A stretch of DNA of 63,768 nucleotides from Hydrogenophaga sp. GTDB taxonomy: Bacteria > Pseudomonadota > Gammaproteobacteria > Burkholderiales > Burkholderiaceae_C. The position numbers and the translations under genes are program-made. Below the pieces are notes generated by a model that worked only from the letters and a program-made list of their open reading frames with translations, searched no databases and had not been told where the DNA came from. This document shows positions 27,192 through 36,672 of the stretch, piece after piece. Each line of letters opens with the position of its first letter. The first letter of the stretch is position 1. The stretch spans positions 1-63,768 of the forward strand of contig NZ_JAUCZG010000027.1 in the NCBI RefSeq assembly GCF_030373225.1. The letters are read 5' to 3'.

Positions 27192-27197
27192 TAGAAT
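27192..27197 (+). promoter_or_regulatory. -10-like element of ridA
   Basis: TAGAAT lies 26 bases before the ATG at 27224, and an AGGAG element sits between them. The spacing fits an ordinary short leader. No clear -35. Confidence 0.4.
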
Positions 27198-27223
27198 GGG
27201 CCGCTCATTCCCCAGGAGCCCCC

Positions 27224-27691
27224 ATGAGCATCTACGACAAGCTGTCCAGCCTCGGTATCGTCCTTCCACCCGTCGCGGTGCCCGCCGCCGCCTACGTCCC
27301 CTTTGTGCAGACCGGCAACCTGGTCTTTCTGAGCGGCCACATTGCGCGCCAGGACGGCAAGCCCTGGGTCGGCCAGCTGGGCCTGACCATGACCACCGAT
27401 GAAGCCCGACCCGCAGCGCGCGCCGTGGCCATCGACCTGCTGGGCACGCTGGCCGCCGCCTGCCTGGCCGCCGGCAAGACCCTCGACGACGTCAACCGCA
27501 TCGTCAAGGTGCTCAGCCTGGTGAACTCCACCGCAACCTACACCGAACAGCATCTGGTCACCAACGGCTGCAGCGAATTGCTCGGCGAGGTCTTTGGCCC
27601 GGTGGGCGCCCATGCACGCAGCGCGTTCGGCGTGGCGCAGCTGCCCATGGGCGCTTGTGTGGAGATCGAGCTGATCGCTGAACTCCGCTGA
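27224..27691 (+). CDS. RidA/YjgF family protein
   Basis: This 155-residue Rid-family protein has the conserved arginine segment HARSAFGVAQLP and the terminal VEIELIAEL strand. Family members form trimers that hydrolyse reactive enamines/imines made by PLP enzymes. It is longer than classic RidA (about 128) because of an N-terminal MSIYDKLSSLGIVLPP extension, typical of another Rid subgroup, so I give no symbol. An AGGAG element precedes the ATG. It appears monocistronic and is followed by a GC-rich repeat before the convergent gene. Confidence 0.88.
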   Translation: MSIYDKLSSLGIVLPPVAVPAAAYVPFVQTGNLVFLSGHIARQDGKPWVGQLGLTMTTDEARPAARAVAIDLLGTLAAACLAAGKTLDDVNRIVKVLSLVNSTATYTEQHLVTNGCSELLGEVFGPVGAHARSAFGVAQLPMGACVEIELIAELR

Positions 27692-27699
27692 CCCCCGGA

Positions 27700-27790
27700 A
27701 CTTGTTGACCCCCCGCGCGCCTCACGGCGCTCCCCTCTGAGGGGGCGGCATCCGGGGCCGGCGGAGCCGGACCCTCGATGCCTCTGGTGG
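27700..27790. repeat. GC-rich hairpin repeat after ridA
   Basis: 27746-27782 is the inverted counterpart of 13154-13190, with about two differences in 37 bases. Flanking C- and G-runs complete the element. It may help end transcription between convergent genes. Confidence 0.8.
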
Positions 27791-27793
27791 GGG

Positions 27794-28000
27794 TCACTTC
27801 GGTCGTGTCGCTTCTTGTTGCTTCCTGCGTTCGCTGGCCCGCCGCACCTGCCGGCTCTGGGTGGCTTGTGCAACGACCTGCTCCCTGGCTGCTCGTTTTC
27901 GCGCGAAGTGGCGCACGGCATAGCGGGTGACGCCGAAGGCCAGCACCGCCAGCGCTGCGGCAATCACCACACCGGTGAGTTCTCCGCTGTTCATGTTCAT
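27794..28000 (-). CDS. Small single-pass membrane protein downstream of parC
   Basis: The 68-residue product has one hydrophobic helix ([20 protein letters not shown], about 10-29) and a strongly basic tail ([17 protein letters not shown]). Its ATG at 28000 overlaps the parC stop by four bases (ATGA), which argues for translation. No family is recognised. The basic tail could bind nucleic acid or acidic lipids, but that is speculation. Confidence 0.6.
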   Translation of the reverse strand: MNMNSGELTGVVIAAALAVLAFGVTRYAVRHFARKRAAREQVVAQATQSRQVRRASERRKQQEATRPK

Positions 28001-30360
28001 TCCACCCGGGTCACGCGGTTGGGCTTGAAGCCCAGGTCGGCCGCCTTGCCTTTGCGACCGCGCGCGGCGCGTGCGTTGTTCAGGCTGCGGATTTCCAGCG
28101 TCTCGTCGCGTTCCTTGCCGCCGCGACCGATGCCTTCGATCTTCACGCTCCGGGTGTAGGCCGCTGCGCCGGCCAGCGTGTCCTTGGGTTCGAGGTCGAT
28201 CAGCATCAGGCCACGTCCGCCTTTTTCCATCAGCTTGAGTTCCCCGATCTCGAAGGTGAGGATGCGCCCGCCGGTGGAGGCGCAGCACACATGGGTGGCC
28301 GGCGCCAGCGGCTGCGTGCCCGAGGTGAAGGCCGCGTGCGACGGTGCGCACGGCGTCTCGCCTTCCCCCAGGCTGAGGAAGGTCTTGCCGCCGCGCTGGC
28401 GCGACACCATGTTCTCCACGGTGGCCAGGAACCCGTAGCCGCCACTGCTGCTGAGCAGCAGCGTGGCATTCGCCGGGCCGGCGAAGTAGTGCAGGGGCTG
28501 CGTGCCGGCCTCCAGTTCGATCAGCGTGGTGATCGGCTGACCGTCGCCGCGCGCGCCGGGCAAGCTGGCCACCGGCACCGAATAGACACGGCCCACCTTG
28601 TCCTTGGGCGTGCCGAAGACGATCAGGGTGTCCACCGTGCGGCATTCAAAGGTGCGGTACAGACCGTCGCCGGCCTTGAACGCGAAGCTGCCGGCTTCAT
28701 GGCCGTGCCCGGAGCGGGCACGCACCCAGCCCTTGGCGGACACCACCACGGTGACGGGTTCGTCCACCACCTTGATCTCGGCCACGGCCTTCTTCTCGGT
28801 CTGGATCAGCGTGCGGCGGGCGTCGGCGAAGGTTTTGGCATCGGCCTCGATTTCCCTGACCATCAGGCGCTTGAGGCTGCCCGGGTTGCCCAGGATGTCT
28901 TCGAGCCTGCCCTGCTCTTCCTTCAGCGACTTGAGCTCCTGCTCGATCTTGATGGCTTCCAGGCGCGCGAGCTGGCGCAGGCGGATTTCAAGGATGTCCT
29001 CGGCCTGGCGATCGCTCAGCCTGAAACGCTCGATCAGCGCGGCCTTGGGCTCGTCGGCCTGCCGGATGATGGCGATCACCTCGTCGATGTTGAGCAGCAC
29101 CAGCTGGCGACCCTCGAGGATGTGGATGCGGTCCAGCACCTTGCTCAGGCGGTGCTGCGAGCGGCGCGTGATGGTGCCCTGGCGGAATTCGATCCACTCG
29201 ACCAGCATCTGCCGCAGCGACTTCTGCGTCGGGCGCCCATCGAGTCCGATCATGGTGAGGTTGATCGGCGTCGAGCTCTCCAGGCTGGTGTGCGCCAGCA
29301 GCGCGGTGATGAGCTCCTGCTGCCCGATGCGGCTGCTCTTGGGCTCGAACAACAGGCGCACCGGTGCGTCCTTGCTCGACTCGTCGCGCACGCCGTCAAG
29401 CACCATCAGGATGCTGGCCTTGAGCTGCGTCTGCTCCTGCGTGAGCGCCTTTTTGCCGGCCTTCACCTTGGGGTTGGTGAGTTCCTCGATTTCTTCCAGC
29501 ACGCGCTGCGTGCTCACGCCGGGCGGCAGTTCGGTGACCACCAGTTGCCACTGTCCGCGCGCCAGGTCTTCGATCTTCCAGCGCGCGCGCACCTTGAGGC
29601 TGCCGCGCCCGGTGCGGTAGGCATCTGCAATGTCGCTCGCCGGGCTGATGATCTGGCCGCCGCCGGGATAGTCGGGGCCGGGCAGGATGGCCAGCAGCTC
29701 CGCGTCGGTGAGCTTCGGTGTCTTGATCAGGGCCACGCAGGCATCGGCCACCTCGCGCAGGTTGTGGCTCGGGATTTCGGTGGCCAGGCCCACGGCAATG
29801 CCCGAGGCGCCATTGAGCAGGTTGAACGGCAGGCGCGCGGGCAACTGTCTGGGCTCCACGGTGGAGCCGTCGTAGTTGGGTACGAAGTCCACCGTGCCCT
29901 CGTCGATCTCGTCGAGCAGCAGGGTGGTGATCTTCGCCAGGCGGGCTTCGGTGTAGCGCATCGCTGCGGCGCCGTCACCGTCGCGCGAACCGAAGTTGCC
30001 CTGGCCGTCGATCAGCGGATAGCGCTGCGCAAAGTCCTGCGCCATGCGCACCAGCGCGTCGTAGGCCGCCTGGTCACCGTGCGGGTGAAAGCGGCCCAGC
30101 ACATCACCGACCACACGCGCGCTCTTCACCGGGCGCGCGGCGGTGTTGTTGTTGGGTCCGCTGAAGCCCAGGCCCATGCGGTCCATGCTGTAGAGGATGC
30201 GCCGCTGCACCGGCTTCTGGCCGTCGCACACATCGGGCAGCGCGCGGCCTTTCACGACGGAGAGGGCGTACTCGAGGTAGGCGCGCTGCGCGTAGCTCGC
30301 GAGGTTCAGGCCGTCATCGGGTTCGGACAAGGGCAGTTCGGGATTCAGGATGTCGGACAT
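27997..30360 (-). CDS. parC: DNA topoisomerase IV subunit A
   Basis: ParC cuts and rejoins DNA to decatenate daughter chromosomes, with ParE. The 787-residue chain has the catalytic Tyr136 ([10 protein letters not shown]), the HPHGD helix near 92-96 and a C-terminal beta-propeller-like domain with degenerate repeats. It is distinguished from GyrA by its shorter length, the parE neighbour and the lack of a GyrA box of the QRRGGKG type. At the quinolone-determining positions it has Gln97 and Asp101 where E. coli has Ser80 and Glu84. The ATG at 30360 (MSDIL) is preferred over an ATG four codons upstream. It lies 34 bases after parE. Confidence 0.93.
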   Translation of the reverse strand: MSDILNPELPLSEPDDGLNLASYAQRAYLEYALSVVKGRALPDVCDGQKPVQRRILYSMDRMGLGFSGPNNNTAARPVKSARVVGDVLGRFHPHGDQAAYDALVRMAQDFAQRYPLIDGQGNFGSRDGDGAAAMRYTEARLAKITTLLLDEIDEGTVDFVPNYDGSTVEPRQLPARLPFNLLNGASGIAVGLATEIPSHNLREVADACVALIKTPKLTDAELLAILPGPDYPGGGQIISPASDIADAYRTGRGSLKVRARWKIEDLARGQWQLVVTELPPGVSTQRVLEEIEELTNPKVKAGKKALTQEQTQLKASILMVLDGVRDESSKDAPVRLLFEPKSSRIGQQELITALLAHTSLESSTPINLTMIGLDGRPTQKSLRQMLVEWIEFRQGTITRRSQHRLSKVLDRIHILEGRQLVLLNIDEVIAIIRQADEPKAALIERFRLSDRQAEDILEIRLRQLARLEAIKIEQELKSLKEEQGRLEDILGNPGSLKRLMVREIEADAKTFADARRTLIQTEKKAVAEIKVVDEPVTVVVSAKGWVRARSGHGHEAGSFAFKAGDGLYRTFECRTVDTLIVFGTPKDKVGRVYSVPVASLPGARGDGQPITTLIELEAGTQPLHYFAGPANATLLLSSSGGYGFLATVENMVSRQRGGKTFLSLGEGETPCAPSHAAFTSGTQPLAPATHVCCASTGGRILTFEIGELKLMEKGGRGLMLIDLEPKDTLAGAAAYTRSVKIEGIGRGGKERDETLEIRSLNNARAARGRKGKAADLGFKPNRVTRVE

Positions 30361-30394
30361 GCGTCGGTTCAAAAAAGGGCGTTCGAAGGTCGGG

Positions 30395-32365
30395 TCAGAT
30401 GTCGATCTCGACCGAGTCGCCGTGCAGTTCCATCAGTTCACGGCGCGAGGCGGCTTCGCCCTTGCCCATGAGCTTGGTGATGAGGGCTTCGGTGTCGGCA
30501 AAGTTGATCGCGCCCAGCACCACCGGCATGAGACGGCGGGTGTCGGGATTGAGCGTGGTGTCCCAGAGCTGTTCGGCGTTCATCTCGCCCAGGCCCTTGA
30601 AACGGCTGATCTGGCACTTCTCGGGCGGCACGCCGTCCTTGGCGCATTTGTCCAGGATGGCATGCAGTTCACCATCGTCGAGCGCGTACTGCTTGGCCGC
30701 AGGCTTCTTGCCGCGCGCGGGAATGTCCACGCGAAACAGCGGCGGGCGCGCCACGAACACATGGCCAGCCTCGATGAGTTTGGGGAAGTGGCGGAAGAAC
30801 AGCGTGAGCAGCAGCACCTGGATGTGCGAGCCATCGACATCGGCGTCCGACAGGATGCAGACCTTGCCGTAGCGCAGGCCGCTCAGGTCGGGCGTGTCGT
30901 TCGGGCCGTGCGGGTCCACACCGATGGCCACGGAAATGTCGTGGATCTCGTTGTTGGCAAACAGCCGGTCGCGCTCGACTTCCCAGGTGTTGAGCACCTT
31001 GCCGCGCAGCGGCAGCACGGCCTGGCATTCCTTGTCGCGGCCCATCTTGGCGCTGCCGCCGGCCGAGTCGCCCTCGACCAGAAACACCTCGTTGTGCGCC
31101 AGGTCCTTGCTCTCGCAGTCGGTGAGCTTGCCCGGCAACACCGCCACGCCCGAGCCCTTGCGCTTCTCGACCTTCTGGCCGGCCTTCTGGCGGAACTGCG
31201 CGGCCTTGATGGCGAGTTCGGCCAGCTTGCGGCCGTAGTCCACATGCTGGTTCAACCAGAGTTCGAGCGCGGGGCGCACGAAGCTGCCGACCAGGCGCAC
31301 CGCGTCGCGCGAGTTCAGCCGCTCCTTGATCTGGCCCTGGAACTGCGGGTCGAGCACCTTGGCGCTGAGCACATACGAGGCCCGCGCGAACACGTCTTCG
31401 GGCAGCAGCTTCACGCCCTTGGGCAACAGCGCATGCAGTTCAATGAAGCCCTTGACCGCCTGGAACAGGCCGTCTCGCAAGCCACTCTCGTGGGTGCCGC
31501 CGGCGCTGGTGGGGATCAGGTTCACATAACTCTCGCGCACCGGCTGGCCGTCTTCGGTGAATGCCACGCACCAGGACGCGCCTTCACCTTCGGCAAAACT
31601 GTCGTGCCCGCCGTCGGCAAAACCCTCGCCCTCGAACAGCGGGATCACCGGCTCGCCGTTGAGCGTCTGCTGCAGGTAGTCGCGCAGGCCGCCCTTGTAG
31701 AGCCAGGTCTGGGTGTCTTTGGTCTTCTCGTTGACCAGTGTCACCGTCACGCCGGGCATCAGCACCGCCTTGCTGCGCAGCAAGTGGGTGAGTTCGGGCA
31801 TGGGCAGCGCGGCGGATTCGAAGTACTTCGCGTCGGGCCAGGCGCGCACCGTGGTGCCCTGCTTGCGGTCGCCCTCGCCTTTGGGCGACAGCACCAGTGG
31901 CTCGATCACGTCACCGGCAGAAAACGCGAGCCTGGCCACCTGCCCTTCGCGGTGGCTGGCCACTTCCAGCCGGGTCGAGAGTGCGTTGGTCACGCTCACC
32001 CCCACACCGTGCAGGCCGCCGGAGAAGCTGTACGCGCCGCCCTTGCCCTTGTCGAACTTGCCGCCGGCGTGCAGCCGGGTGAACACGAGTTCGACCACCG
32101 GCGCCTGCTCCTCGGGGTGCAGGCCGAACGGGATGCCGCGGCCGTCGTCTTCCACGCTCACCGAGCTGTCGGGGTGCAGCGTGACCTTGATCTTCTTGCC
32201 GTGCCCGGCCAGGGCCTCGTCGGCCGCGTTGTCGAGCACTTCCTGAATGATGTGCAGCGGGTTGTCGGTGCGGGTGTACATGCCCGGGCGCTGCTTGACC
32301 GGCTCCAGGCCCTTGAGGACACGGATGGAACCTTCGGAATACACGGGGGGAGTTTGGGTGGCCAT
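30395..32365 (-). CDS. parE: DNA topoisomerase IV subunit B
   Basis: This 656-residue ATPase subunit has GHKL motifs (EVLDNAADE with Asn46, DGRGIP 74-79) and TOPRIM elements [10 protein letters not shown] and DADVDGSHI. Its length fits ParE rather than the roughly 800-residue GyrB. It pairs with ParC encoded directly downstream. The ATG at 32365 follows a TACAAT hexamer by only 8 nt, with no Shine-Dalgarno. A LexA-type box at 32400-32415 overlaps the expected -35 position, so the parE-parC unit may be repressed by LexA and induced by DNA damage. Confidence 0.94.
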   Translation of the reverse strand: MATQTPPVYSEGSIRVLKGLEPVKQRPGMYTRTDNPLHIIQEVLDNAADEALAGHGKKIKVTLHPDSSVSVEDDGRGIPFGLHPEEQAPVVELVFTRLHAGGKFDKGKGGAYSFSGGLHGVGVSVTNALSTRLEVASHREGQVARLAFSAGDVIEPLVLSPKGEGDRKQGTTVRAWPDAKYFESAALPMPELTHLLRSKAVLMPGVTVTLVNEKTKDTQTWLYKGGLRDYLQQTLNGEPVIPLFEGEGFADGGHDSFAEGEGASWCVAFTEDGQPVRESYVNLIPTSAGGTHESGLRDGLFQAVKGFIELHALLPKGVKLLPEDVFARASYVLSAKVLDPQFQGQIKERLNSRDAVRLVGSFVRPALELWLNQHVDYGRKLAELAIKAAQFRQKAGQKVEKRKGSGVAVLPGKLTDCESKDLAHNEVFLVEGDSAGGSAKMGRDKECQAVLPLRGKVLNTWEVERDRLFANNEIHDISVAIGVDPHGPNDTPDLSGLRYGKVCILSDADVDGSHIQVLLLTLFFRHFPKLIEAGHVFVARPPLFRVDIPARGKKPAAKQYALDDGELHAILDKCAKDGVPPEKCQISRFKGLGEMNAEQLWDTTLNPDTRRLMPVVLGAINFADTEALITKLMGKGEAASRRELMELHGDSVEIDI

Positions 32366-32373
32366 GGGGGCGG

Positions 32374-32379
32374 ATTGTA
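32374..32379 (-). promoter_or_regulatory. -10 hexamer of parE
   Basis: TACAAT on the minus strand lies 8 nt before the parE ATG. A transcript would begin at or next to the start codon. Confidence 0.5.
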
Positions 32380-32399
32380 AGCACCACAGGCCCGAAAGA

Positions 32400-32415
32400 C
32401 TGTACAAAAATACAG
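32400..32415. promoter_or_regulatory. Putative LexA (SOS) box upstream of parE
   Basis: CTGT-N8-ACAG with an A/T-rich centre (CTGTACAAAAATACAG) matches the 16-base LexA consensus of beta- and gammaproteobacteria in all eight invariant positions. It lies 34 bases before the parE start, over its -35 region. It is over 100 bases from the MFS gene on the other side. Confidence 0.65.
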
Positions 32416-32520
32416 ATTCCCCTCCCGCTTGCGCCGGGTGATGCGCGACGGGAATCAATCCAGCCAACAGTCGACATGACCGGCACGCGACGGCGACAGG
32501 CATTGCACAGGCTTCTTCGC

Positions 32521-32526
32521 TACATT
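32521..32526 (+). promoter_or_regulatory. -10-like hexamer of the MFS gene
   Basis: TACATT ends 6 nt before the ATG at 32533; no Shine-Dalgarno is present. Confidence 0.4.
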
Positions 32527-32532
32527 CACCGG

Positions 32533-33774
32533 ATGTCTTCCGCCGCCACCGCCACCGCACGTACCCCGCTGTCCACCGTTCAGGTGCTGCTCTGCGGCGC
32601 CCTGATCGTCACGCTCTCGATGGGCATCCGCCACGGCTTCGGCCTGTGGCTGCAGCCCATCACGCAGGCGCAGGACTGGACGCGCGAGAACTTCGCCTTC
32701 GCGCTGGCCATCCAGAACCTCTCCTGGGGCGTGTTCGGCATCTTTGCCGGCATGGCCGCCGACCGCTTCGGCGCGTTTCGTGTGTTGATCGGCGGCGCGG
32801 TGCTGTACGGCCTGGGCCTCACCGGCATGGCCCTGACCACCACGCCCATGACGTTCGCGCTGACCGCCGGCGTGTTGATCGGTGCCGCCCAGGCCGGCAC
32901 CACCTATGCGGTCATCTACGGCGTCATCGGGCGGCAGATTCCGGCCGAGAAGCGCTCCTGGGCGATGGGTGTGGCCGCGGCGGCCGGCTCGTTCGGTCAG
33001 TTCCTCATGGTGCCGGTGGAAGGCTGGCTCATCAGCAGCTTTGGCTGGCAGGAGGCGCTGCTGTTCCTCGGTGCTGCGGTGCTGCTGATCGTTCCACTGG
33101 CCTGGGGACTGCGTGAACCCGGCTTTGCCGGCGGGCGGGCGCCCGCGCGCGAGCAGACCATCCTGCAGGCGCTGCGCGAGGCCTTTCGCTACCGCAGTTT
33201 CCAGCTGCTCATGGCGGGTTACTTCGTGTGCGGCTTCCAGGTGGTCTTCATCGGCGTTCACATGCCGAGCTACCTCAAGGACAACGGCCTGTCGCCGCAA
33301 GTGGCCAGTTATGCGCTGGCGCTGATCGGGCTCTTCAACGTGTTCGGCACCTATGCGGCGGGCGCACTCGGCCAGCGCATGGCCAAGCGGCACATCCTGT
33401 CGTTCATCTATTTCGCGCGCGCGGTGGTGATCGCCATCTTCCTGATCGTGCCGCTGTCACCCATGAGCGTGTATGTGTTCGCCAGCGTGATGGGCCTGCT
33501 GTGGCTCTCCACGATTCCGCCCACCAACGCGGTGGTGGCACAGATCTTCGGGGTGGCGCACATGTCCATGCTCGGCGGCTTCGTGTTCTTCAGCCACCAA
33601 ATCGGCAGCTTCATGGGCGTGTGGCTGGGCGGCGTGCTGTACGACCGCACCGGCAGCTACGACATCGTCTGGTACATCTCCATCGCACTCGGCGTGTTTG
33701 CCGGCCTGATCAACCTGCCGGTGCGCGAGACGCCCATCGAGCGTGCGCCGCAGCGCCTGGGAGCCACCGCATGA
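32533..33774 (+). CDS. MFS transporter
   Basis: This is a 413-residue major facilitator protein with about twelve hydrophobic segments. It has the loop-2/3 motif GMAADRFGAFRVLIGG and a central loop near residue 200. It resembles the oxalate/formate antiporter-like MFS branch, but the substrate cannot be named. The ATG at 32533 is preferred over an upstream in-frame ATG at 32476, which would add a basic leader spanning the predicted promoter. It overlaps the next small ORF by 4 bases, starting a tightly coupled three-gene unit. Confidence 0.88.
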   Translation: MSSAATATARTPLSTVQVLLCGALIVTLSMGIRHGFGLWLQPITQAQDWTRENFAFALAIQNLSWGVFGIFAGMAADRFGAFRVLIGGAVLYGLGLTGMALTTTPMTFALTAGVLIGAAQAGTTYAVIYGVIGRQIPAEKRSWAMGVAAAAGSFGQFLMVPVEGWLISSFGWQEALLFLGAAVLLIVPLAWGLREPGFAGGRAPAREQTILQALREAFRYRSFQLLMAGYFVCGFQVVFIGVHMPSYLKDNGLSPQVASYALALIGLFNVFGTYAAGALGQRMAKRHILSFIYFARAVVIAIFLIVPLSPMSVYVFASVMGLLWLSTIPPTNAVVAQIFGVAHMSMLGGFVFFSHQIGSFMGVWLGGVLYDRTGSYDIVWYISIALGVFAGLINLPVRETPIERAPQRLGATA

Positions 33775-33899
33775 AGCCAGTGGCCTTGCGGGCTCTGGTG
33801 TGGACCGGCGTCATCGCCGCCCTGCTGGGCACGCTCGCGCTCTACAACCAGCCTGGTTTCCTCGTGAGTCTTGCTGATCAGCTGTGGAGTTGTTTTTGA
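33771..33899 (+). CDS. 42-residue single-pass membrane peptide
   Basis: A short ORF encodes one hydrophobic helix (about 7-24, VALRALVWTGVIAALLG) after a basic N-terminus. Its ATG overlaps the MFS stop (ATGA) and its TGA overlaps the next ATG (TGATG). Coupling on both sides argues that it is translated. No family is recognised; it might be an accessory subunit of the transporter, which is inference. Confidence 0.55.
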   Translation: MKPVALRALVWTGVIAALLGTLALYNQPGFLVSLADQLWSCF

Positions 33900-34453
33900 T
33901 GCATGGCACCGAAGCGCCATCGGCCTGGGTGCAGCGCTGGTCGCACCTGGTGCCCGCCCGGGGAACGGTGCTCGACGTGGCCTGCGGCCATGGCCGCCAC
34001 CTGAGGTGGTTTGCGCAGCGCGGCCATGCCGTCACCGGGGTCGACCGGTCACCCGAGGCGATCGAAGCGGTGAAGCCCCTGGGCCGCGCCGTGCTGGCCG
34101 ACATCGAGAACGGTCCCTGGCCCTTTGACGGCGAGAGCTTCGATGCGGTGGTGGTCACCAACTACCTCTGGCGCGCGCTGTTGCCGGTTATCACGCGCAG
34201 CGTGGCGCCGGGCGGCGTGTTGATCTACGAAACCTTTGCCATCGGCAACGAGAGCGTGGGCAAGCCCTCGCGCCCCGACTTCCTGTTGCAGCCGGGCGAA
34301 CTCCTGACGGCGAGCGGTGGTTTGCGGGTGGTGGCCTATGAAGACGGCTTCTGCGACCGACCCGAGCGCTTCGTGCAGCGCATCGCAGCGGTGCGAAAAC
34401 ACCCGGCGGACACCGACTCGCCGCCCCGGTATCCGCTGGATGCCACTGGGTAG
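33899..34453 (+). CDS. Class I SAM-dependent methyltransferase
   Basis: This 184-residue methyltransferase has motif I VLDVACGHGRH, the acidic end of beta 2 (VTGVDRSP), and VLADIENGPWPF and AVVVTNYLWR for motifs II-III. The substrate is unknown; it resembles small methyltransferases near tellurite-resistance TehB-like proteins. GGAG nine bases before the ATG at 33899 favours that start over a GTG at 33884. It is coupled to the upstream 42-residue ORF. Confidence 0.85.
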   Translation: MHGTEAPSAWVQRWSHLVPARGTVLDVACGHGRHLRWFAQRGHAVTGVDRSPEAIEAVKPLGRAVLADIENGPWPFDGESFDAVVVTNYLWRALLPVITRSVAPGGVLIYETFAIGNESVGKPSRPDFLLQPGELLTASGGLRVVAYEDGFCDRPERFVQRIAAVRKHPADTDSPPRYPLDATG

Positions 34454-34456
34454 AAT
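34451..34456 (+). promoter_or_regulatory. Possible -10 of dapA
   Basis: TAGAAT overlaps the methyltransferase stop, 69 bases before the dapA ATG. No clear -35; the leader would be about 60 nt with no structure I recognise. Confidence 0.35.
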
Positions 34457-34525
34457 GCACGATCCGCGCGAGAGGCCGCGCCGCACGAAGCGGCACCGAC
34501 ACGCGCCCCAATTGAGCCTGCAGCA

Positions 34526-35422
34526 ATGAACACCATCACCGGCAGCATCGTGGCCCTGGCCACCCCCCTGCATGAAGACGGCAGCGTGGACTATCCCACC
34601 CTGCGCAAACTGATCGACTGGCACATCACCGAAGGCACCGACTGCATCGGCGTGGTCGGCACCACCGGCGAGTCGCCCACGGTCACGGTGGAAGAACATT
34701 GCGAGATCATCCGCGTGTCGGTCGAGCAGGCCGCAACGCACGGCGACAAACGCGTGCCCATCATGGCCGGCTGCGGCGCCAACTCCACCCGCGAAGCCAT
34801 CGAACTGGCGCGCTTTGCCCAGAGCGTGGGGGCCGACTGCCAGCTGCAGGTCGTGCCCTACTACAACAAGCCCACCCAGGAAGGCCAGTACCAGCACTTC
34901 AAGGCGATCGCCGAAGCCGTGGGCGACCTGCCGACCGTGCTGTACAACGTGCCCGGCCGCAGTGTGGCAGACATGCACCACGAGACCGTGCTGCGCCTGG
35001 CGCAGGTGCCCGGCATCGTCGGCATCAAGGAAGCCACCGGCAACATCGAGCGTGCGCAGTGGCTGATCCGCGAAGCGCCCAAGGGTTTTGCCATCTATTC
35101 GGGCGACGACCCGACGGCCGTGGCCCTCATGCTGTGCGGCGGGCAGGGCAACGTGAGCGTGACCGCCAACATCGCGCCGAGACTGATGCACGAACTCTGC
35201 GTGGCGGCCATGGCCGGTGACGTCAGGCGCGCCATGGACATCCAGTTCCGCCTGATGCCGGTGCACAAGCAGCTGTTCTGCGAGGCCAACCCGATCCCGC
35301 TGAAATGGGCCATGGCCCGCATGGGACTGTGCCGTGAGACCATGCGACTGCCGCTCACGCCGATGTCGCGCCATCTGGTGCCGCAGGTCGAAGGCGCGCT
35401 GCAACAAAGCGGCCTGATCTGA
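34526..35422 (+). CDS. dapA: 4-hydroxy-tetrahydrodipicolinate synthase
   Basis: DapA condenses pyruvate with aspartate semialdehyde, the first committed step of lysine and diaminopimelate synthesis. The 298-residue TIM barrel has the Schiff-base Lys168 (GIKEATG), Tyr140 (LYNVPGR, with Arg145), GTTGES at 45-50 and PYYNKP near 111-116. All catalytic residues are in place. It is followed 52 bases later by bamC (formerly dapX/nlpB), the classic dapA-bamC pairing. It is cytoplasmic. Confidence 0.95.
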   Translation: MNTITGSIVALATPLHEDGSVDYPTLRKLIDWHITEGTDCIGVVGTTGESPTVTVEEHCEIIRVSVEQAATHGDKRVPIMAGCGANSTREAIELARFAQSVGADCQLQVVPYYNKPTQEGQYQHFKAIAEAVGDLPTVLYNVPGRSVADMHHETVLRLAQVPGIVGIKEATGNIERAQWLIREAPKGFAIYSGDDPTAVALMLCGGQGNVSVTANIAPRLMHELCVAAMAGDVRRAMDIQFRLMPVHKQLFCEANPIPLKWAMARMGLCRETMRLPLTPMSRHLVPQVEGALQQSGLI

Positions 35423-35474
35423 CTCCCACCCTTCTGTTCACCCCACACACTCCCGGTCTCCACCGATCTGCCCC

Positions 35475-36614
35475 ATGTCCACTCCCACCCTGAATCAGAC
35501 CTTCCGCCTCAAGACCCGGGCCGGTGCTGCCGCGTGGTCCCGCCTGGGGCTGGTGGTCGCCGCCGGCCTCATCGCCTCCGGTTGCTCCATGCTGCAGGAG
35601 GACAAGATCGACTACAAGAGCGCCCAGCGCGGCAGCACACTGGATGTGCCACCCGACCTGACCCAGCTCAGCCGCGACTCGCGCTACAACGTGCCGGGCA
35701 CCACCGTGACAGCCAGCGGTTTCGAGGCGGCACAGCCCGCACAGGCGAGCGCGGCGACCACGGCCATGGCCCAGGTCGGCGACGTGCGCATCGAACGCGC
35801 CGGAAACCAGCGCTGGCTGGTGATCGACCGCCCCGCCGACAAGCTCTGGAGCCCGGTGCGGGACTTCTGGCAGGAGAACGGTTTCCTGCTCGACATCGAC
35901 CAGGAAGCGCTGGGCATCATGGAGACCGACTGGGCCGAAAACCGCGCCAAGCTGCCCCAGGATTTCATCCGCTCCACCATCGGCAGGATCTTCGAGAACC
36001 TGTACTCCACAGGCGAACGCGACCGCTTCCGCACCCGTCTGGAACGCACCGCCAATGGCGGCACCGAGATCTACATCAGCCACCGCGGCATGGTCGAGGT
36101 GTATTCCACCAAGGACAACGACCAGACCATCTGGCAACCCCGGCCGGCCGACGTGGAACTCGAGACCGAGTTCCTGCGCCGCCTGATGATCAAGCTCGGT
36201 GTGGCCGAGGCGCAGGCACAAGCCGTCACCGCTTCCGCGCCGGTGCAGGCGGCCGCCAAGGTGGTGATGGTGAACAACGCCCCGGTGGTGCAGTTCCAGG
36301 ACAACTTCGACCGCGCCTGGCGCCGGGTCGGTCTCTCGCTGGACCGCACCGGCTTCACCGTGGAGGACCGGGACCGCAGCAAGGGCATCTACTTTGTTCG
36401 CTACGTCGAACCCCTGACCAACGCCAAGGAACCCGGCTTCCTGGGCAAGCTGTTCGGCGCCTCCAAACCCGAAGCGGCGACCGAGCGTTACCAGGTCGTG
36501 GTTCGCAGCGCCGACACCGCCACCACCGTCACGGTGCTCGGCGCCCAGGGCCAGCCCGACGGCTCGGCCAATGCCCGACGCATCACGCAGCTGCTGGCCG
36601 ACGATCTGAAATAA
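35475..36614 (+). CDS. bamC: Outer membrane assembly lipoprotein BamC
   Basis: This lipoprotein subunit of the BAM complex inserts beta-barrels in the outer membrane. The 379-residue precursor has a long basic N-region, a hydrophobic stretch and lipobox LIASGC with the acylated Cys37. The unstructured BamC leader (LQEDKIDYKSA, STLDVPPDL) and two helix-grip domains follow. Location directly after dapA supports the call. The signal region is long for a lipoprotein; an internal start could shorten it. The unit ends at a strong terminator 21 bases after the stop. Confidence 0.92.
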   Translation: MSTPTLNQTFRLKTRAGAAAWSRLGLVVAAGLIASGCSMLQEDKIDYKSAQRGSTLDVPPDLTQLSRDSRYNVPGTTVTASGFEAAQPAQASAATTAMAQVGDVRIERAGNQRWLVIDRPADKLWSPVRDFWQENGFLLDIDQEALGIMETDWAENRAKLPQDFIRSTIGRIFENLYSTGERDRFRTRLERTANGGTEIYISHRGMVEVYSTKDNDQTIWQPRPADVELETEFLRRLMIKLGVAEAQAQAVTASAPVQAAAKVVMVNNAPVVQFQDNFDRAWRRVGLSLDRTGFTVEDRDRSKGIYFVRYVEPLTNAKEPGFLGKLFGASKPEAATERYQVVVRSADTATTVTVLGAQGQPDGSANARRITQLLADDLK

Positions 36615-36635
36615 GCGGCGCGCCGCAACAACAAC

Positions 36636-36660
36636 AAAGGCCGCCCATGGGCGGCCTTTT
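36636..36660 (+). terminator. Rho-independent terminator after bamC
   Basis: AAAGGCCGCCC and GGGCGGCCTTT form an 11-bp stem ending in TTTT. It lies between convergent genes and may act in both directions. Confidence 0.9.
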
Positions 36661-36672
36661 GCGTGGACAGGG

